The notes under the pieces are model-generated. The model ran no database searches and was not told the DNA's origin. It saw only the letters and a list, made by a program, of their open reading frames with translations. Positions 25,901 through 35,334 of a DNA stretch of 64,000 nt are shown here, piece by piece. How positions within the stretch are numbered: position 1 is the first letter of the stretch; every line of letters starts with the position of its first letter. The stretch comes from Kineococcus rhizosphaerae (GTDB taxonomy: Bacteria > Actinomycetota > Actinomycetes > Actinomycetales > Kineococcaceae): the NCBI RefSeq assembly GCF_003002055.1, contig NZ_PVZF01000003.1, positions 310,001 through 374,000 of the forward strand. The letters run 5' to 3'. Both the position numbers and the translations under genes were made by a program.

Positions 25901-27274
25901 GTGCCGGTGACGGGGACTGGGGAGAGTGCCGAGGTGCCGACCCTGCGACTGACCGCCGACAGCCCCGCCGCTCCACCGCCGCCGGCCGTCCTCGACGTGT
26001 CCGTGTGGACGGGATCGGGCTGGAGCGACCACCAGGACGTCCTGGTCGAGGACGGGACCGTCACCGCGGTCCGGGACCACCGCCCCGGTTCACCCGGTCT
26101 CGACGGCTCCGGCGCCCACCTCCTGCCGGGGTTCGTCAACACCCACACGCACCTGCTGCAGGCGACCTGCCGCGGGGTGGGCGAGGGCCAGCCGCTGCTG
26201 GCCTGGCTGCTGTCGGTGGGTGAGCACATGGCGTCCGTGACCCCGGAGTCGGCGTACCTGGCGACCGTCGCCGGCGCGCTGGAGGGGTTGCGCAGCGGGA
26301 CGACGACCCTCGTGGAACACCTGTGGCCCCACCCCTCGCGGGAGGTGCACGACGCCGTCCTGCAGGGGCTGGCGGACGTGGGGGTGCGGGCCCTGGTCGG
26401 GCGCGGGATCGCCGACCGGCCCGACCCCACCCGCCGCTGGGGTTTCGACCCGCGCCTCATGGAACCGCTGGACGACGTCCTGGCCCACGTCGACGACCTC
26501 GTCGCGCGCACGCGCGGTTCGCTCACCACACCCGCCCTGGCCGTGCCCAACCCCCGCAGCCTCACCCCCGACGGGCTGCGCACCGTCGCCGCGTTCGCCG
26601 CCGAGCGGGACCTGCGCACCTCGATCCACCTGCTGGAGACCGAGACCGACGACGTCATGTGCCGCGAGCACACCGGCCGCGGCGCCGTGCAGTACCTGGA
26701 CGAGGCCGGTTTCCTCAGCGACCGGGTCCTGGCCGTGCACGGGGTGGCGCTGGGCGAGGAGGACATCCGCGTGCTCGCCGACCGCGGTGTCGCGCTCTCC
26801 CACAACCCGGTCTCGAACATGCGGCTGGGCTCCGGGGTCGCGCCGGTCCCCGCGCTGCTCGCGGCGGGCGTGCCGGTGGGGCTGGGGGTCGACGGGGCCG
26901 CCTCCAACGACCGGCAGGACATGCTGGAGACGCTGCGCACCACGGCCTACGTGCAGCGCGCGACGCACCGCCGCGCCGACCTGCTGGGTTTCTCCGAGGT
27001 GGTGGCGATGGCCGTCGACGGGGCCGCCGGCGTCCTGGGACTGCCCCGCCGTCCCCGGGGCGGGGTCACGGTCGGCACCCCGGCGGACCTGACGCTGATC
27101 CGCTTCGACCGCGACTTCGGCTGCCTGCCGGTGCACGAACCCGGCGCCGCCCTGCTGACCACGGGCACCCCGCGCGTCGTCGACACCGTCCTGGTCGCCG
27201 GTGAGGTCGTGGTGCGCGACGGCCGCAGCACGCGCGTCGACGAGGACCGGCTGGTCGCGGCCCTGCGCGGCTGA
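25901..27274 (+). CDS. Amidohydrolase, ATZ/TRZ deaminase subfamily
   Basis: A 457-residue metal hydrolase. The ligand set is complete for a mononuclear deaminase: His82 and His84 (NTHTHLLQ), His243 with Glu246 (HLLETETD), His280 (LAVHGVALG) and Asp331 (GVDGAASND). SHNPVSNMRLGSG is the subfamily signature. Relatives deaminate 8-oxoguanine, guanine, cytosine or s-triazines. The first 30 residues are poorly conserved, and the GTG at 25901 (weak GGGGGG site) may not be the true start. It is divergent from the oxygenase-GntR unit. Confidence 0.9.
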   Translation: MPVTGTGESAEVPTLRLTADSPAAPPPPAVLDVSVWTGSGWSDHQDVLVEDGTVTAVRDHRPGSPGLDGSGAHLLPGFVNTHTHLLQATCRGVGEGQPLLAWLLSVGEHMASVTPESAYLATVAGALEGLRSGTTTLVEHLWPHPSREVHDAVLQGLADVGVRALVGRGIADRPDPTRRWGFDPRLMEPLDDVLAHVDDLVARTRGSLTTPALAVPNPRSLTPDGLRTVAAFAAERDLRTSIHLLETETDDVMCREHTGRGAVQYLDEAGFLSDRVLAVHGVALGEEDIRVLADRGVALSHNPVSNMRLGSGVAPVPALLAAGVPVGLGVDGAASNDRQDMLETLRTTAYVQRATHRRADLLGFSEVVAMAVDGAAGVLGLPRRPRGGVTVGTPADLTLIRFDRDFGCLPVHEPGAALLTTGTPRVVDTVLVAGEVVVRDGRSTRVDEDRLVAALRG

Positions 27275-27291
27275 CCGTCCTGTCGTCCCGT

Positions 27292-27319
27292 CGTCCCGGG
27301 GTCGCAGGACCCCGGGACG
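27292..27319. terminator. Bidirectional hairpin between amidohydrolase and deaminase genes
   Basis: Perfect 12-bp stem CGTCCCGGGGTC / GACCCCGGGACG with a 4-nt loop between convergent stops at 27274 and 27325. Confidence 0.8.
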
Positions 27320-27324
27320 CGCGC

Positions 27325-27783
27325 TCACTCGCCGATGTCCTCGAGCCACAGCTCGGGGCTGCGGGCGATGAACTCCGTCATGAGGTCGCGGCAGCGGGCG
27401 TCGTCGAGCACGGTGACGACCGTCCCGTGCTCGGCCAGCCAGTCGTGCCCCCCGGTGAACGTCGTGCTCTCCCCGATCACCAGGTGCCCGATCCGGAACT
27501 GGCGGGCCAGGCCGCTGCAGTACCAGCACGGCGACAACGTGGTGACCATGACGGTGTCGCGGTAGTGCCGTCGGCGCCCGGCGGCGCGGAACGCGTCGGT
27601 CTCGGCGTGCACCGAGGGGTCCTGCTGCTGCACCCGGCGGTTGCGGCCGGCGCCCAGCAGTTCCCCCTCGAGCGTGAACAGCGCCGCGCCGATCGGCACC
27701 CCGCCCTCGTCGCGCCCGGCGACCGCCTGTTCCAGCGCCGTCTCCAGCACCGTCCGCGGGTCGTAGCGCGTACTGTTCCCCAT
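27325..27783 (-). CDS. Cytosine-deaminase-like (CDA-fold) nucleoside/base deaminase
   Basis: A 152-residue protein from the ATG at 27783, with AAGG 8 bp upstream. The zinc site is His59-Ala-Glu61 (VHAETDAF) and Cys86/Cys89 (SPCWYC). The C-terminus LWLEDIGE closely resembles the end of yeast cytosine deaminase Fcy1, and the length matches. It would hydrolyse the amino group of cytosine or a related base. It is convergent with the amidohydrolase, strengthening a base-catabolism reading of this block. Confidence 0.88.
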   Translation of the reverse strand: MGNSTRYDPRTVLETALEQAVAGRDEGGVPIGAALFTLEGELLGAGRNRRVQQQDPSVHAETDAFRAAGRRRHYRDTVMVTTLSPCWYCSGLARQFRIGHLVIGESTTFTGGHDWLAEHGTVVTVLDDARCRDLMTEFIARSPELWLEDIGE

Positions 27784-27907
27784 GCTCGCCACCTTCTCTC
27801 GTCGTGCCGGGACCGGGCGGCACCCGGGCGCGCAGCGGGTTCCGGGAACCCTACCCGACGCCCCGGCCCGGCCCGGCCCGGGGAACTCCCCGCGACCCTC
27901 CGCGGGT

Positions 27908-28480
27908 TCAGGTCACCGCGCCGGAGCGCAACCCCCGGTCGACGAACTCCACCGCCCACGTGAAGCTGTCGTCGACGTCGGTGCTGAACTGGAAACCCCC
28001 GCCGGCCTCGAGCGTCGCGAAACCGTGCAGGGCGCTGCGCACCATCCGCAGGGCGTGGACCTCCTCGTGCGCCGCGACCCCGTACCCGCGCAGCACGACG
28101 GCGAGCGATTCCAGGACGCGGGCGGTGGCGGCGGCGTAGGCGTCGTCCGGTCCGGTGGGGCGGGCCCCCAGGGTGGCGGCGTACCGGCCGGGGTGGGCGA
28201 CGACGTAGCCGCGGAACGTGCGGGCGGCGGCGTGCAGGGCGTCGCGGCCGGACAGTCCCTGCAGGGCGTCGCGCAGGGCGTCGCCGAGTTCGACGGCGGC
28301 CAGCACGGCGATCCGCTGGGCGAGGTCGGCGAGGTTCTGCACGTGCTTGTACAGGGAGGGCGTCCGCACCCCGAGGCGTTCGGCGACCAGCCCCATGCTC
28401 AGCTGCTCGAACCCGAGGTCGTCGGCGAGGTCGGCCCCGGCGGCCGTGACGGTGGCGGCGTCGAGCCCGGCCCTAGGCAC
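27908..28480 (-). CDS. TetR-family regulator with WHG/TetR_C_33-type C-terminus
   Basis: A 190-residue protein from the GTG at 28480, which overlaps the last codons of the hydrolase gene by 8 bp. Helix-turn-helix: LSMGLVAERLGVRTPSLYKHV (residues about 26-46). The C-terminal region (TFRGYVVAHPGRYAATLGARP, GFATLEAGGGFQF) is the WHG-type ligand domain. It is the second gene of a two-gene unit with the alpha/beta hydrolase and very probably binds the nested palindrome upstream of that unit. Confidence 0.9.
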   Translation of the reverse strand: MPRAGLDAATVTAAGADLADDLGFEQLSMGLVAERLGVRTPSLYKHVQNLADLAQRIAVLAAVELGDALRDALQGLSGRDALHAAARTFRGYVVAHPGRYAATLGARPTGPDDAYAAATARVLESLAVVLRGYGVAAHEEVHALRMVRSALHGFATLEAGGGFQFSTDVDDSFTWAVEFVDRGLRSGAVT

Positions 28481-29309
28481 GCGCGGAGGTCTTCGCGAGG
28501 AACGGCAGGACGAGGGCGAGGAGTTCGTCGGGGGTCTGGGTGTGCGGGTAGTGGCCCGCGCCCTCGATGACGGCGAGCTCCCCGAGCCCGGCGGGCAGGT
28601 CGGCGACGACGCGTTCGCCCTCGGCCCGCGGGTCGGCCCAGTCCGGGTCGAGGGACCCCTCGACGACGAGGACCGGGCAGCGCACGTCCCCGAGCCGCGC
28701 ACCGGCGTCCTTCGGGGAGGAGTTCCCCATGCGCTGCAGCACCTTCATCCGCCCCGGCTCACGCAGGGTCCGCTCGATGCGGGCCAGTTCGGCGCCCCAG
28801 TCGGCGGGTTTGGCCGGGACGGCGAGGTCGAGGTAGCGCGTCCAGGCGCCCACGTCGCCGAAGGCCGCGGTCCGCCCGAGCCGGACCATCGCCTGTCGGT
28901 GCCGCTTCACCCGCAGCAACCCCCGCAGGTCGACGGACTGCGCGCGGGTGAAGGGCGCGAGTTCCACCAGACCCGTCACGAGGTCGGGGGCGGTGGCGGC
29001 GGCGATGGTCGCCGCTCCCCCGCTGATGGACTGCCCGACGACGACGGCGGGACCGCCGAGGTGGCGGACCAGCGCGAGGAGGTCACCGGCGATGTCGGTG
29101 CGGCTGTACCCGTCCCACCCCGTGCTGGACTCGCCGCAGCCGCGCAGGTCGGCGTTCGCGACGCGGTACCCGGCGGCCACCAGGGCGGGGACGACGAACC
29201 GGTAGGAGTGCCGGCTGTCGCCCATGCCGTGGGCCAGGACGACGAGCGGGCCGTCGCCGGCCACGTCGTAGGCGACGGTACCCCCGTCGATGTTCAGGTG
29301 CTCGGTCAT
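28473..29309 (-). CDS. Alpha/beta hydrolase
   Basis: A 278-residue protein with the oxyanion-hole HGMGDS, nucleophile elbow GQSISGG (Ser), acid residue in VEGSLDPDWADPR and catalytic His in EGAGHYPHTQ. No lid domain larger than usual and no signal peptide are seen. It is a typical cytoplasmic esterase or lactonase-type enzyme of unknown substrate. It is translated first in a unit with its TetR regulator. Confidence 0.9.
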   Translation of the reverse strand: MTEHLNIDGGTVAYDVAGDGPLVVLAHGMGDSRHSYRFVVPALVAAGYRVANADLRGCGESSTGWDGYSRTDIAGDLLALVRHLGGPAVVVGQSISGGAATIAAATAPDLVTGLVELAPFTRAQSVDLRGLLRVKRHRQAMVRLGRTAAFGDVGAWTRYLDLAVPAKPADWGAELARIERTLREPGRMKVLQRMGNSSPKDAGARLGDVRCPVLVVEGSLDPDWADPRAEGERVVADLPAGLGELAVIEGAGHYPHTQTPDELLALVLPFLAKTSARA

Positions 29310-29321
29310 GACGACCCCTCT

Positions 29322-29360
29322 CGGCTAATGGCGTTAGCTAAAAGCTAAGGCCATTAGCCG
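29322..29360. promoter_or_regulatory. Nested palindromic operator of the hydrolase-TetR unit
   Basis: The outer arms CGGCTAATGG (29322-29331) and CCATTAGCCG (29351-29360) form a perfect 10-bp inverted repeat. Inside them, TTAGCT (29334-29339) and AGCTAA (29343-29348) form a second one. TAGC/GCTA-type cores recur at all four arms. It lies 12 bp upstream of the hydrolase start and overlaps the stop codon of the phosphotransferase gene. Confidence 0.8.
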
Positions 29361-30190
29361 AACGCGTCAAGACCCGGGCCGACGCGCTCGTCGAGCAGGC
29401 GGCGCAGCCACTGCGCCGGGGCGTCCCGGAACTGCTCCGGCGGGTCGGCCCAGCCGGCCAGCGCGCGGTCCCAGCTGTCGGTGCGCGTGACGATCCCCAA
29501 CCGCACCCCCAGGTCCACGGCGCGCCGGGGAACCGTGGGCCACCGGGCCAGGTAGGCGGCCAGGGGTCCGGCCGAGCCGTCCCAGCCGATCAGCAGGCTC
29601 GTGAGGGGGTGGGCGACGCACGCGTCGCCCCAGTCGAAGACGCGGCCGTCGCGGGCGAAGACGTTCCCGTCGTGCAGGTCGTCGTGCTGGATCGTGGGCG
29701 CCGGACCCAGCTCGGAGAGTTCTGCGGCCTCGTCGGCGAGGCGGCCCAGCAGCGGCAGGACGTCCGGAGCCCAGCGCCGGGCCAGCCGCTCGAACGCGGC
29801 GGGCAGCAGCGCCGGCCGCAGGTCGGGGACGCCGAGGGCGACGAGCTCGTCGACGTGGGCCTCGGTCGCGCGCTGGGTCTGCGCGTACCCGGCGAGCACG
29901 GCCGCCCACGAGGGGCCGGGGGCCTCGCGCAACGTCGGCCCGCCGTCGGGCAGCAGGACGGTGCCGAGGTCCTCGTCGACGGCGAGGGGTTCCAGCACGT
30001 GCGGGACGGCCCACCGCGCCATCGCCCCCAGCAGGCGCACCTCGTGGCGGGTGCGCTCGGGGCAGTGCTTCAGCCAGACCGGGCCGGCCGGGGTGGGGAT
30101 CCTCCAGACCGTGGACCACGGACGGTGCTTGACGAGTTCGGGCGTCCCGGCGTCGGGCACCCGTTCCAGGGCCCACGTCACCGGGTCCAC
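29354..30190 (-). CDS. Aminoglycoside-phosphotransferase-family kinase (APH fold)
   Basis: A 278-residue protein with catalytic loop QHDDLHDGNV and metal motif FDWGDACVAHP. A Lys in VWLKHCPERTRHEVRLL fits the N-lobe nucleotide-binding site. It probably phosphorylates a small metabolite; no substrate can be assigned and it is not close to the paralogue at 10284. It is 3 bp downstream of hspR and may be read through from the heat-shock operon. Its stop lies inside the operator of the next unit. Confidence 0.85.
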   Translation of the reverse strand: MDPVTWALERVPDAGTPELVKHRPWSTVWRIPTPAGPVWLKHCPERTRHEVRLLGAMARWAVPHVLEPLAVDEDLGTVLLPDGGPTLREAPGPSWAAVLAGYAQTQRATEAHVDELVALGVPDLRPALLPAAFERLARRWAPDVLPLLGRLADEAAELSELGPAPTIQHDDLHDGNVFARDGRVFDWGDACVAHPLTSLLIGWDGSAGPLAAYLARWPTVPRRAVDLGVRLGIVTRTDSWDRALAGWADPPEQFRDAPAQWLRRLLDERVGPGLDAFG

Positions 30191-30193
30191 GTC

Positions 30194-30625
30194 TCAGCGT
30201 CCGGGTTTCCAGACGACCAGCGCGGTGGACCGCTGCTGCTCGGGCCGGCGACCCATCGGGGTCGCGACGATGTCCCCGGCCATCCCGGCCGCGAAGATGC
30301 GCCGGGCCTGCTGGCGCACGTGCGCGATCTCCGTCTCGAGCTCCTCGACGCGTTGACCGAGGGCGAGGACCTGGTTCTCCAGGTCCATGATGCGTTTGAT
30401 GCCCGCGAGGTTCACGCCGTCCTCCTGGGACAGCCGCTGCACCTCGCGCAGTTGCGCGATGTCGCGCGCGGAGTACCGCCGGCCGCGACCGCGGGCCCGG
30501 CTGGGCGAGACGAGACCGAGGCGGTCGTACTGCCGCAGCGTCTGCGGGTGCATCCCCGCGAGATCGGCCGCGACCGAGATCACGAACAACGCGGCGGTGT
30601 CCGCGTCGAAACCCTCGGTGTGCAA
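30194..30625 (-). CDS. hspR: Heat-shock repressor HspR (MerR family)
   Basis: A 143-residue MerR-type protein. The winged helix reads VISVAADLAGMHPQTLRQYDRLGLVSPSRARG, split at residues about 16-48, followed by the helix RYSARDIAQLREVQRLSQ and a coiled coil (LENQVLALGQRVEELE). HspR with DnaK as co-repressor binds HAIR sequences and silences the dnaK operon. It is the last chaperone-operon gene, the standard actinobacterial order. The likely start is a TTG behind a GA-rich ribosome-binding site. Confidence 0.95.
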   Translation of the reverse strand: MHTEGFDADTAALFVISVAADLAGMHPQTLRQYDRLGLVSPSRARGRGRRYSARDIAQLREVQRLSQEDGVNLAGIKRIMDLENQVLALGQRVEELETEIAHVRQQARRIFAAGMAGDIVATPMGRRPEQQRSTALVVWKPGR

Positions 30626-30663
30626 CTCCCTCTCCTCTCGTCTCGTCCCACCCGGTACCCGTC

Positions 30664-31701
30664 TCAGCTGCGGGCGCGCTCGGCCAGACCCGCGCGCGGG
30701 TCCTGCCCGGCGGTCGCCTTCGCGAACGCCTCGACAGCCTCGCGCACGGCCCCGTCGACCCGTTGCGGGACGACGACCTCGACCGTGACGAACAGGTCCC
30801 CCCGGTCGTCGGTGGACCGCGAGCGCTTCACGCCGCGGCCCTTGAGCCGCAACGACCGTCCCGACGGCGTCCCCTCGGCGATCTTCACCTTGACGGTGGA
30901 ACCGTCCAGGGTGGGGACCTCGACGGTCGCGCCGAGCACGGCCTCGTCGAAGGTCACCGGCAGGGTCATCCGCAGGTCGTCGCCGTCCCGGCGGAACACC
31001 GGGTGCGGTTCGACGTGGACGGTGACGAGCAGGTCACCCGTCCCGCCGGGCCCGCCCAGTCCCTTGCCGCGCAGACGGACCTTCTGCCCGTCGCGCACCC
31101 CCTGGGGGAGCCGGGCGTTGACCGTGCGGGCCGGGCCGCCGCGCGGGTCGGGGACCCGCAACGACACCGTCTTGCCCTCCAGGGCGTCGCGGAACGAGAC
31201 CCGCGCCGAGGCGTCGAGGTCCTGCCCGCGCGAGGGCGTCTGAGCCCCCCCGAACCCGCCGGGGAAACCCCCGGACGCCGCTCCGCCCTGGTTGAACAGA
31301 CCGCCGAGCAGGTCCTCGAACCCGCCACCGGCCCCGCCGGGCGTCCCGAACCGGGTGCCCCCCGGCGCCCGGCCACCCTGCCCGAACAACCCGCCGAGCA
31401 GGTCCTCGAACCCGGCCCCACCGCCGGCGGCGCCGGCTCCCCCGGAGGAGAACCGGGCGCCGCCACCGACCATGGCGCGGACGCCGTCGTACTGCTGGCG
31501 CTGCTCGGGGTCGGACAGGACCGCGTAGGCCTCGCCGACCTCCTTGAACTGCTGCTCAGCCTTGGCGTCACCCGGGTTGGCGTCCGGGTGCAACGTGCGG
31601 GCCTTCTTGCGGTAGGCCTTCTTGATCTCGGCCGCGTCGGCGTCGTGGGAGACGCCGAGGATCGCGTAGAAGTCCTTCTCGGCCCAGTCCTGCATGCTCA
31701 T
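30664..31701 (-). CDS. DnaJ-family co-chaperone lacking the zinc-finger domain
   Basis: A 345-residue protein. The J domain covers residues about 8-76 (FYAILGVSHDADAAEIKKAYRKK split, with the HPD tripeptide in LHPDANPGD). A Gly-rich linker contains a near-duplicate GFEDLLGGLFGQGG and GFEDLLGGLFNQGG. The C-terminal substrate domains follow without any CxxCxGxG repeats. It is therefore a type II (CbpA-like) J protein placed where dnaJ normally sits. It stimulates DnaK ATPase. A strong GGGAGGGGG site precedes the ATG. Confidence 0.93.
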   Translation of the reverse strand: MSMQDWAEKDFYAILGVSHDADAAEIKKAYRKKARTLHPDANPGDAKAEQQFKEVGEAYAVLSDPEQRQQYDGVRAMVGGGARFSSGGAGAAGGGAGFEDLLGGLFGQGGRAPGGTRFGTPGGAGGGFEDLLGGLFNQGGAASGGFPGGFGGAQTPSRGQDLDASARVSFRDALEGKTVSLRVPDPRGGPARTVNARLPQGVRDGQKVRLRGKGLGGPGGTGDLLVTVHVEPHPVFRRDGDDLRMTLPVTFDEAVLGATVEVPTLDGSTVKVKIAEGTPSGRSLRLKGRGVKRSRSTDDRGDLFVTVEVVVPQRVDGAVREAVEAFAKATAGQDPRAGLAERARS

Positions 31702-31744
31702 CGACGTCCCCCTCCCTCGAAACCGATGGGTGTACCGACGGGTG

Positions 31745-32319
31745 TCATCCCTGCGGGTCGGCCACCGCGACGCGGGCCGGCCGCAGGACGCGCTCGCCGA
31801 ACTTGTAACCCGGCTGCAGCACCTTCACGCACGTCGCCACCTCGTACTCGTCGGAGTGGCTGTGCATGAGCGCCTCGTGCACGGCGGGGTCGAACGGCTC
31901 GCCGTCCTGGCCGTAGCGCTCGAGACCGAACCGCGCGAGCGTCGCCTCGAGCTTGTCCGCGATCGCCACGAACGGGCCGGTGAGGTCACCGTGCTCGCGG
32001 GCGAGGTGGACGTCGTCGAGGACCGGCAGCAGGGCCTCGGCCACGCCCGCGAGCGCCGTGTTCTTGGCGACGTCGCGGTCGCGGTCGACGCGCTTCTTGT
32101 AGTTCACGTACTCGGCGTTCAGCCGCTGCAGCTCGTCGAGGCGCTGGGCGGCGAGGGCGTTGGCCTCGTCGACCTCGGTGTTGCCGCTGTAGGAGTCCGC
32201 GCCGTCGTCGGGACCGCCGACGGTGGGTTGCGCGGGCGCCTGCTCGCGCACCTCACCGGTCTCGGGGTCGATGCGGCGGTTGTCCCGGACGACGGCGGGC
32301 TCGGAGAACTCCTCCGCCA

Positions 32320-32320
<1 letters not shown>
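31745..32320 (-). CDS. grpE: Nucleotide exchange factor GrpE
   Basis: A 191-residue protein: acidic disordered N-terminus, long coiled coil (LQRLNAEYVNYKKRVDRDRD), and the C-terminal beta domain (FDPAVHEALMHSHSDEYEVATCV, then KFGERVLRPARVAVADP). The ATG at 32320 overlaps the dnaK stop as TGATG and has GAAGGA 6 bp upstream inside dnaK, which makes it preferable to the GTG one codon earlier. It releases ADP from DnaK. Confidence 0.96.
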
Positions 32321-34188
<1,868 letters not shown>

Positions 34189-34211
34189 GGTGATGCCCTC
34201 CCGAGCTGACT

Positions 34212-34232
34212 GTTGAGCGTTCCTCACTCAAG
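34212..34232 (-). promoter_or_regulatory. HAIR operator 1 (HspR site) of the dnaK operon
   Basis: Read on the minus strand this is CTTGAGT-N7-GCTCAAC, a close match to the HspR-associated inverted repeat CTTGAGT-N7-ACTCAAG, 24 bp upstream of the dnaK start. A TTGACA-like -35 lies just upstream of it on the minus strand. Confidence 0.9.
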
Positions 34233-34274
34233 TTCCCCGACGCCCGCCTGTGTGTCAAGCGGAAGGGGGTCGTA

Positions 34275-34295
34275 CTTGAGTCTGATGGGCTCAAC
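34275..34295 (+). promoter_or_regulatory. HAIR operator 2 (HspR site), opposite orientation
   Basis: CTTGAGT-N7-GCTCAAC on the plus strand, with arms identical to HAIR 1 but inverted. The two sites are 42 bp apart, so two HspR complexes could bracket the dnaK promoter. Confidence 0.88.
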
Positions 34296-34343
34296 TCCCG
34301 ATGGGGGGCTCTTGTTCCCGCCTCTCCGGCCTTCCCGCACCGA

Positions 34344-34457
34344 CCTCCCGCGCAGCGCACACGTCGGACCCCGTCCGGGCGCCCCGACGGGTCCGGAGCA
34401 CACCTCGGACCGCCCGCTCGGCCCGGGACGGGTCCGACGTGTGCGCTGCGCGGGAGG
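34344..34457. repeat. Long perfect inverted repeat (28-bp arms) between dnaK and ykoC
   Basis: Arms at 34344-34371 and 34430-34457 are exact reverse complements. The shared core reads CGCGCAGCGCACACGTCGG, with flanking CCTCC and ACCC. The 58-bp spacer contains a third, degenerate copy of the core near 34392-34411. The arms match those at 46524-46601 at about 25 of 28 positions. It lies 14 bp from the ykoC stop and could terminate that operon, but its size and the repeated arm sequence suggest a dispersed element. Confidence 0.85.
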
Positions 34458-34470
34458 GCCGGGCGGGGCG

Positions 34471-35334
34471 TCAGGCCGCGGGGAACGCGAGGCGCAGCAG
34501 CAGCGGGACGGCCGCGACGAGGGCGCCGACGACGAGCAGCACCGTGTCGGCCCGCCGCCACGGCGCGGGCAGCGCCCAGCTGCGCCGCGCCGCCGTGGCG
34601 CCCGCGAAACCGCGCGCGTCCATCGCCACCGAGACCCGCCCCGCGCGCCGGACGGCGTCGACGAGCAGCCCGAACGACGTCGAGGCCGCCCACCGCAGCC
34701 GGCTGACCGGCCCCCGGCCGGGCCCGAACCCGCGCACGCGCCGGGCGGCGGCGACCTGCTCCCAGGAGTCGGCGAGCGAGTCCAGGCGGCCCAGGGCGAC
34801 GACCGCGGCGACCACCACCCGCGCGGGCAGCCGCAGCCGCTGCGCGAGGTGGTCCCCCGCCTCCGCCGGGTCGATCCAGCCCAGCAGGAGCGAGCCCGGC
34901 AGGACGAGGACGACCAGCCGCAGGGCCGCCGCGAGCGCTGTCCACAGGGGTTCGGGGCTGTCCCCGGCCAGGACGGTCGACCACCCGACCGACAGCGCCG
35001 CGATCCCCAGCGGCAGCAGGCGGCGGGCGGCCACCCGGACGTCGGCGACCACCAGGGGCAGGCAGAGCGCCTGCACGGCAAGGGCTCCGGCGGCCTGCCA
35101 CCAGGCGTCGACGGCGAACGCGCCGAGGGTGCAGAGCAGTCCCACGGCCAGCAGGGGCAGCGGGCCGCAGTGCCGCACGAGGGGCCCGGGACCCCGCGAA
35201 CGCCGGGCGGCGGCGGTCTCGGGGACCGTGTCGTCCACACCTGCGGGGGTGGTACCCACAGGGCTGTCCACAGTGCTGTGCACAGAGCTGTGGACATCGC
35301 TGTGGACGGCGCCGGTCGTCGCGTCGCCCCTCAC
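34471..35334 (-). CDS. ykoC: ECF transporter transmembrane (T) component, CbiQ/YkoC type
   Basis: A 287-residue membrane protein. After an unusual cytoplasmic leader of four-residue VHSx repeats come about five to six hydrophobic helices and the coupling helices with the family A-R-G signature (VAAARRVRGFGPGRG; VAMDARGFAGATAA). It joins the ATPase and the S component into one importer. The GTG start overlaps the ATPase stop as GTGA. The position third after ykoE and ykoD under a TPP riboswitch supports the symbol. Confidence 0.9.
   Translation of the reverse strand: MRGDATTGAVHSDVHSSVHSTVDSPVGTTPAGVDDTVPETAAARRSRGPGPLVRHCGPLPLLAVGLLCTLGAFAVDAWWQAAGALAVQALCLPLVVADVRVAARRLLPLGIAALSVGWSTVLAGDSPEPLWTALAAALRLVVLVLPGSLLLGWIDPAEAGDHLAQRLRLPARVVVAAVVALGRLDSLADSWEQVAAARRVRGFGPGRGPVSRLRWAASTSFGLLVDAVRRAGRVSVAMDARGFAGATAARRSWALPAPWRRADTVLLVVGALVAAVPLLLRLAFPAA
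35231..35309. repeat. 12-bp tandem repeat with DnaA-box-like 9-mers inside ykoC
   Basis: About four 12-bp units (minus strand CAGCNCTGTGGA-like, roughly 35256-35308) encode V-H-S-x repeats. Five 9-mers resemble the actinobacterial DnaA box TTGTCCACA: TCGTCCACA at 35231, CTGTCCACA at 35264, CTGTGCACA at 35276, and on the minus strand ATGTCCACA ending at 35289 and CCGTCCACA ending at 35301. Confidence 0.6.

Noticed and set aside
34344-34457. Reading the long inverted repeats as insertion-sequence ends or a CRISPR array
   Set aside because: No transposase frame lies between or beside the arms, there is no regular spacer-repeat pattern, and the spacers are only 18-58 bp.
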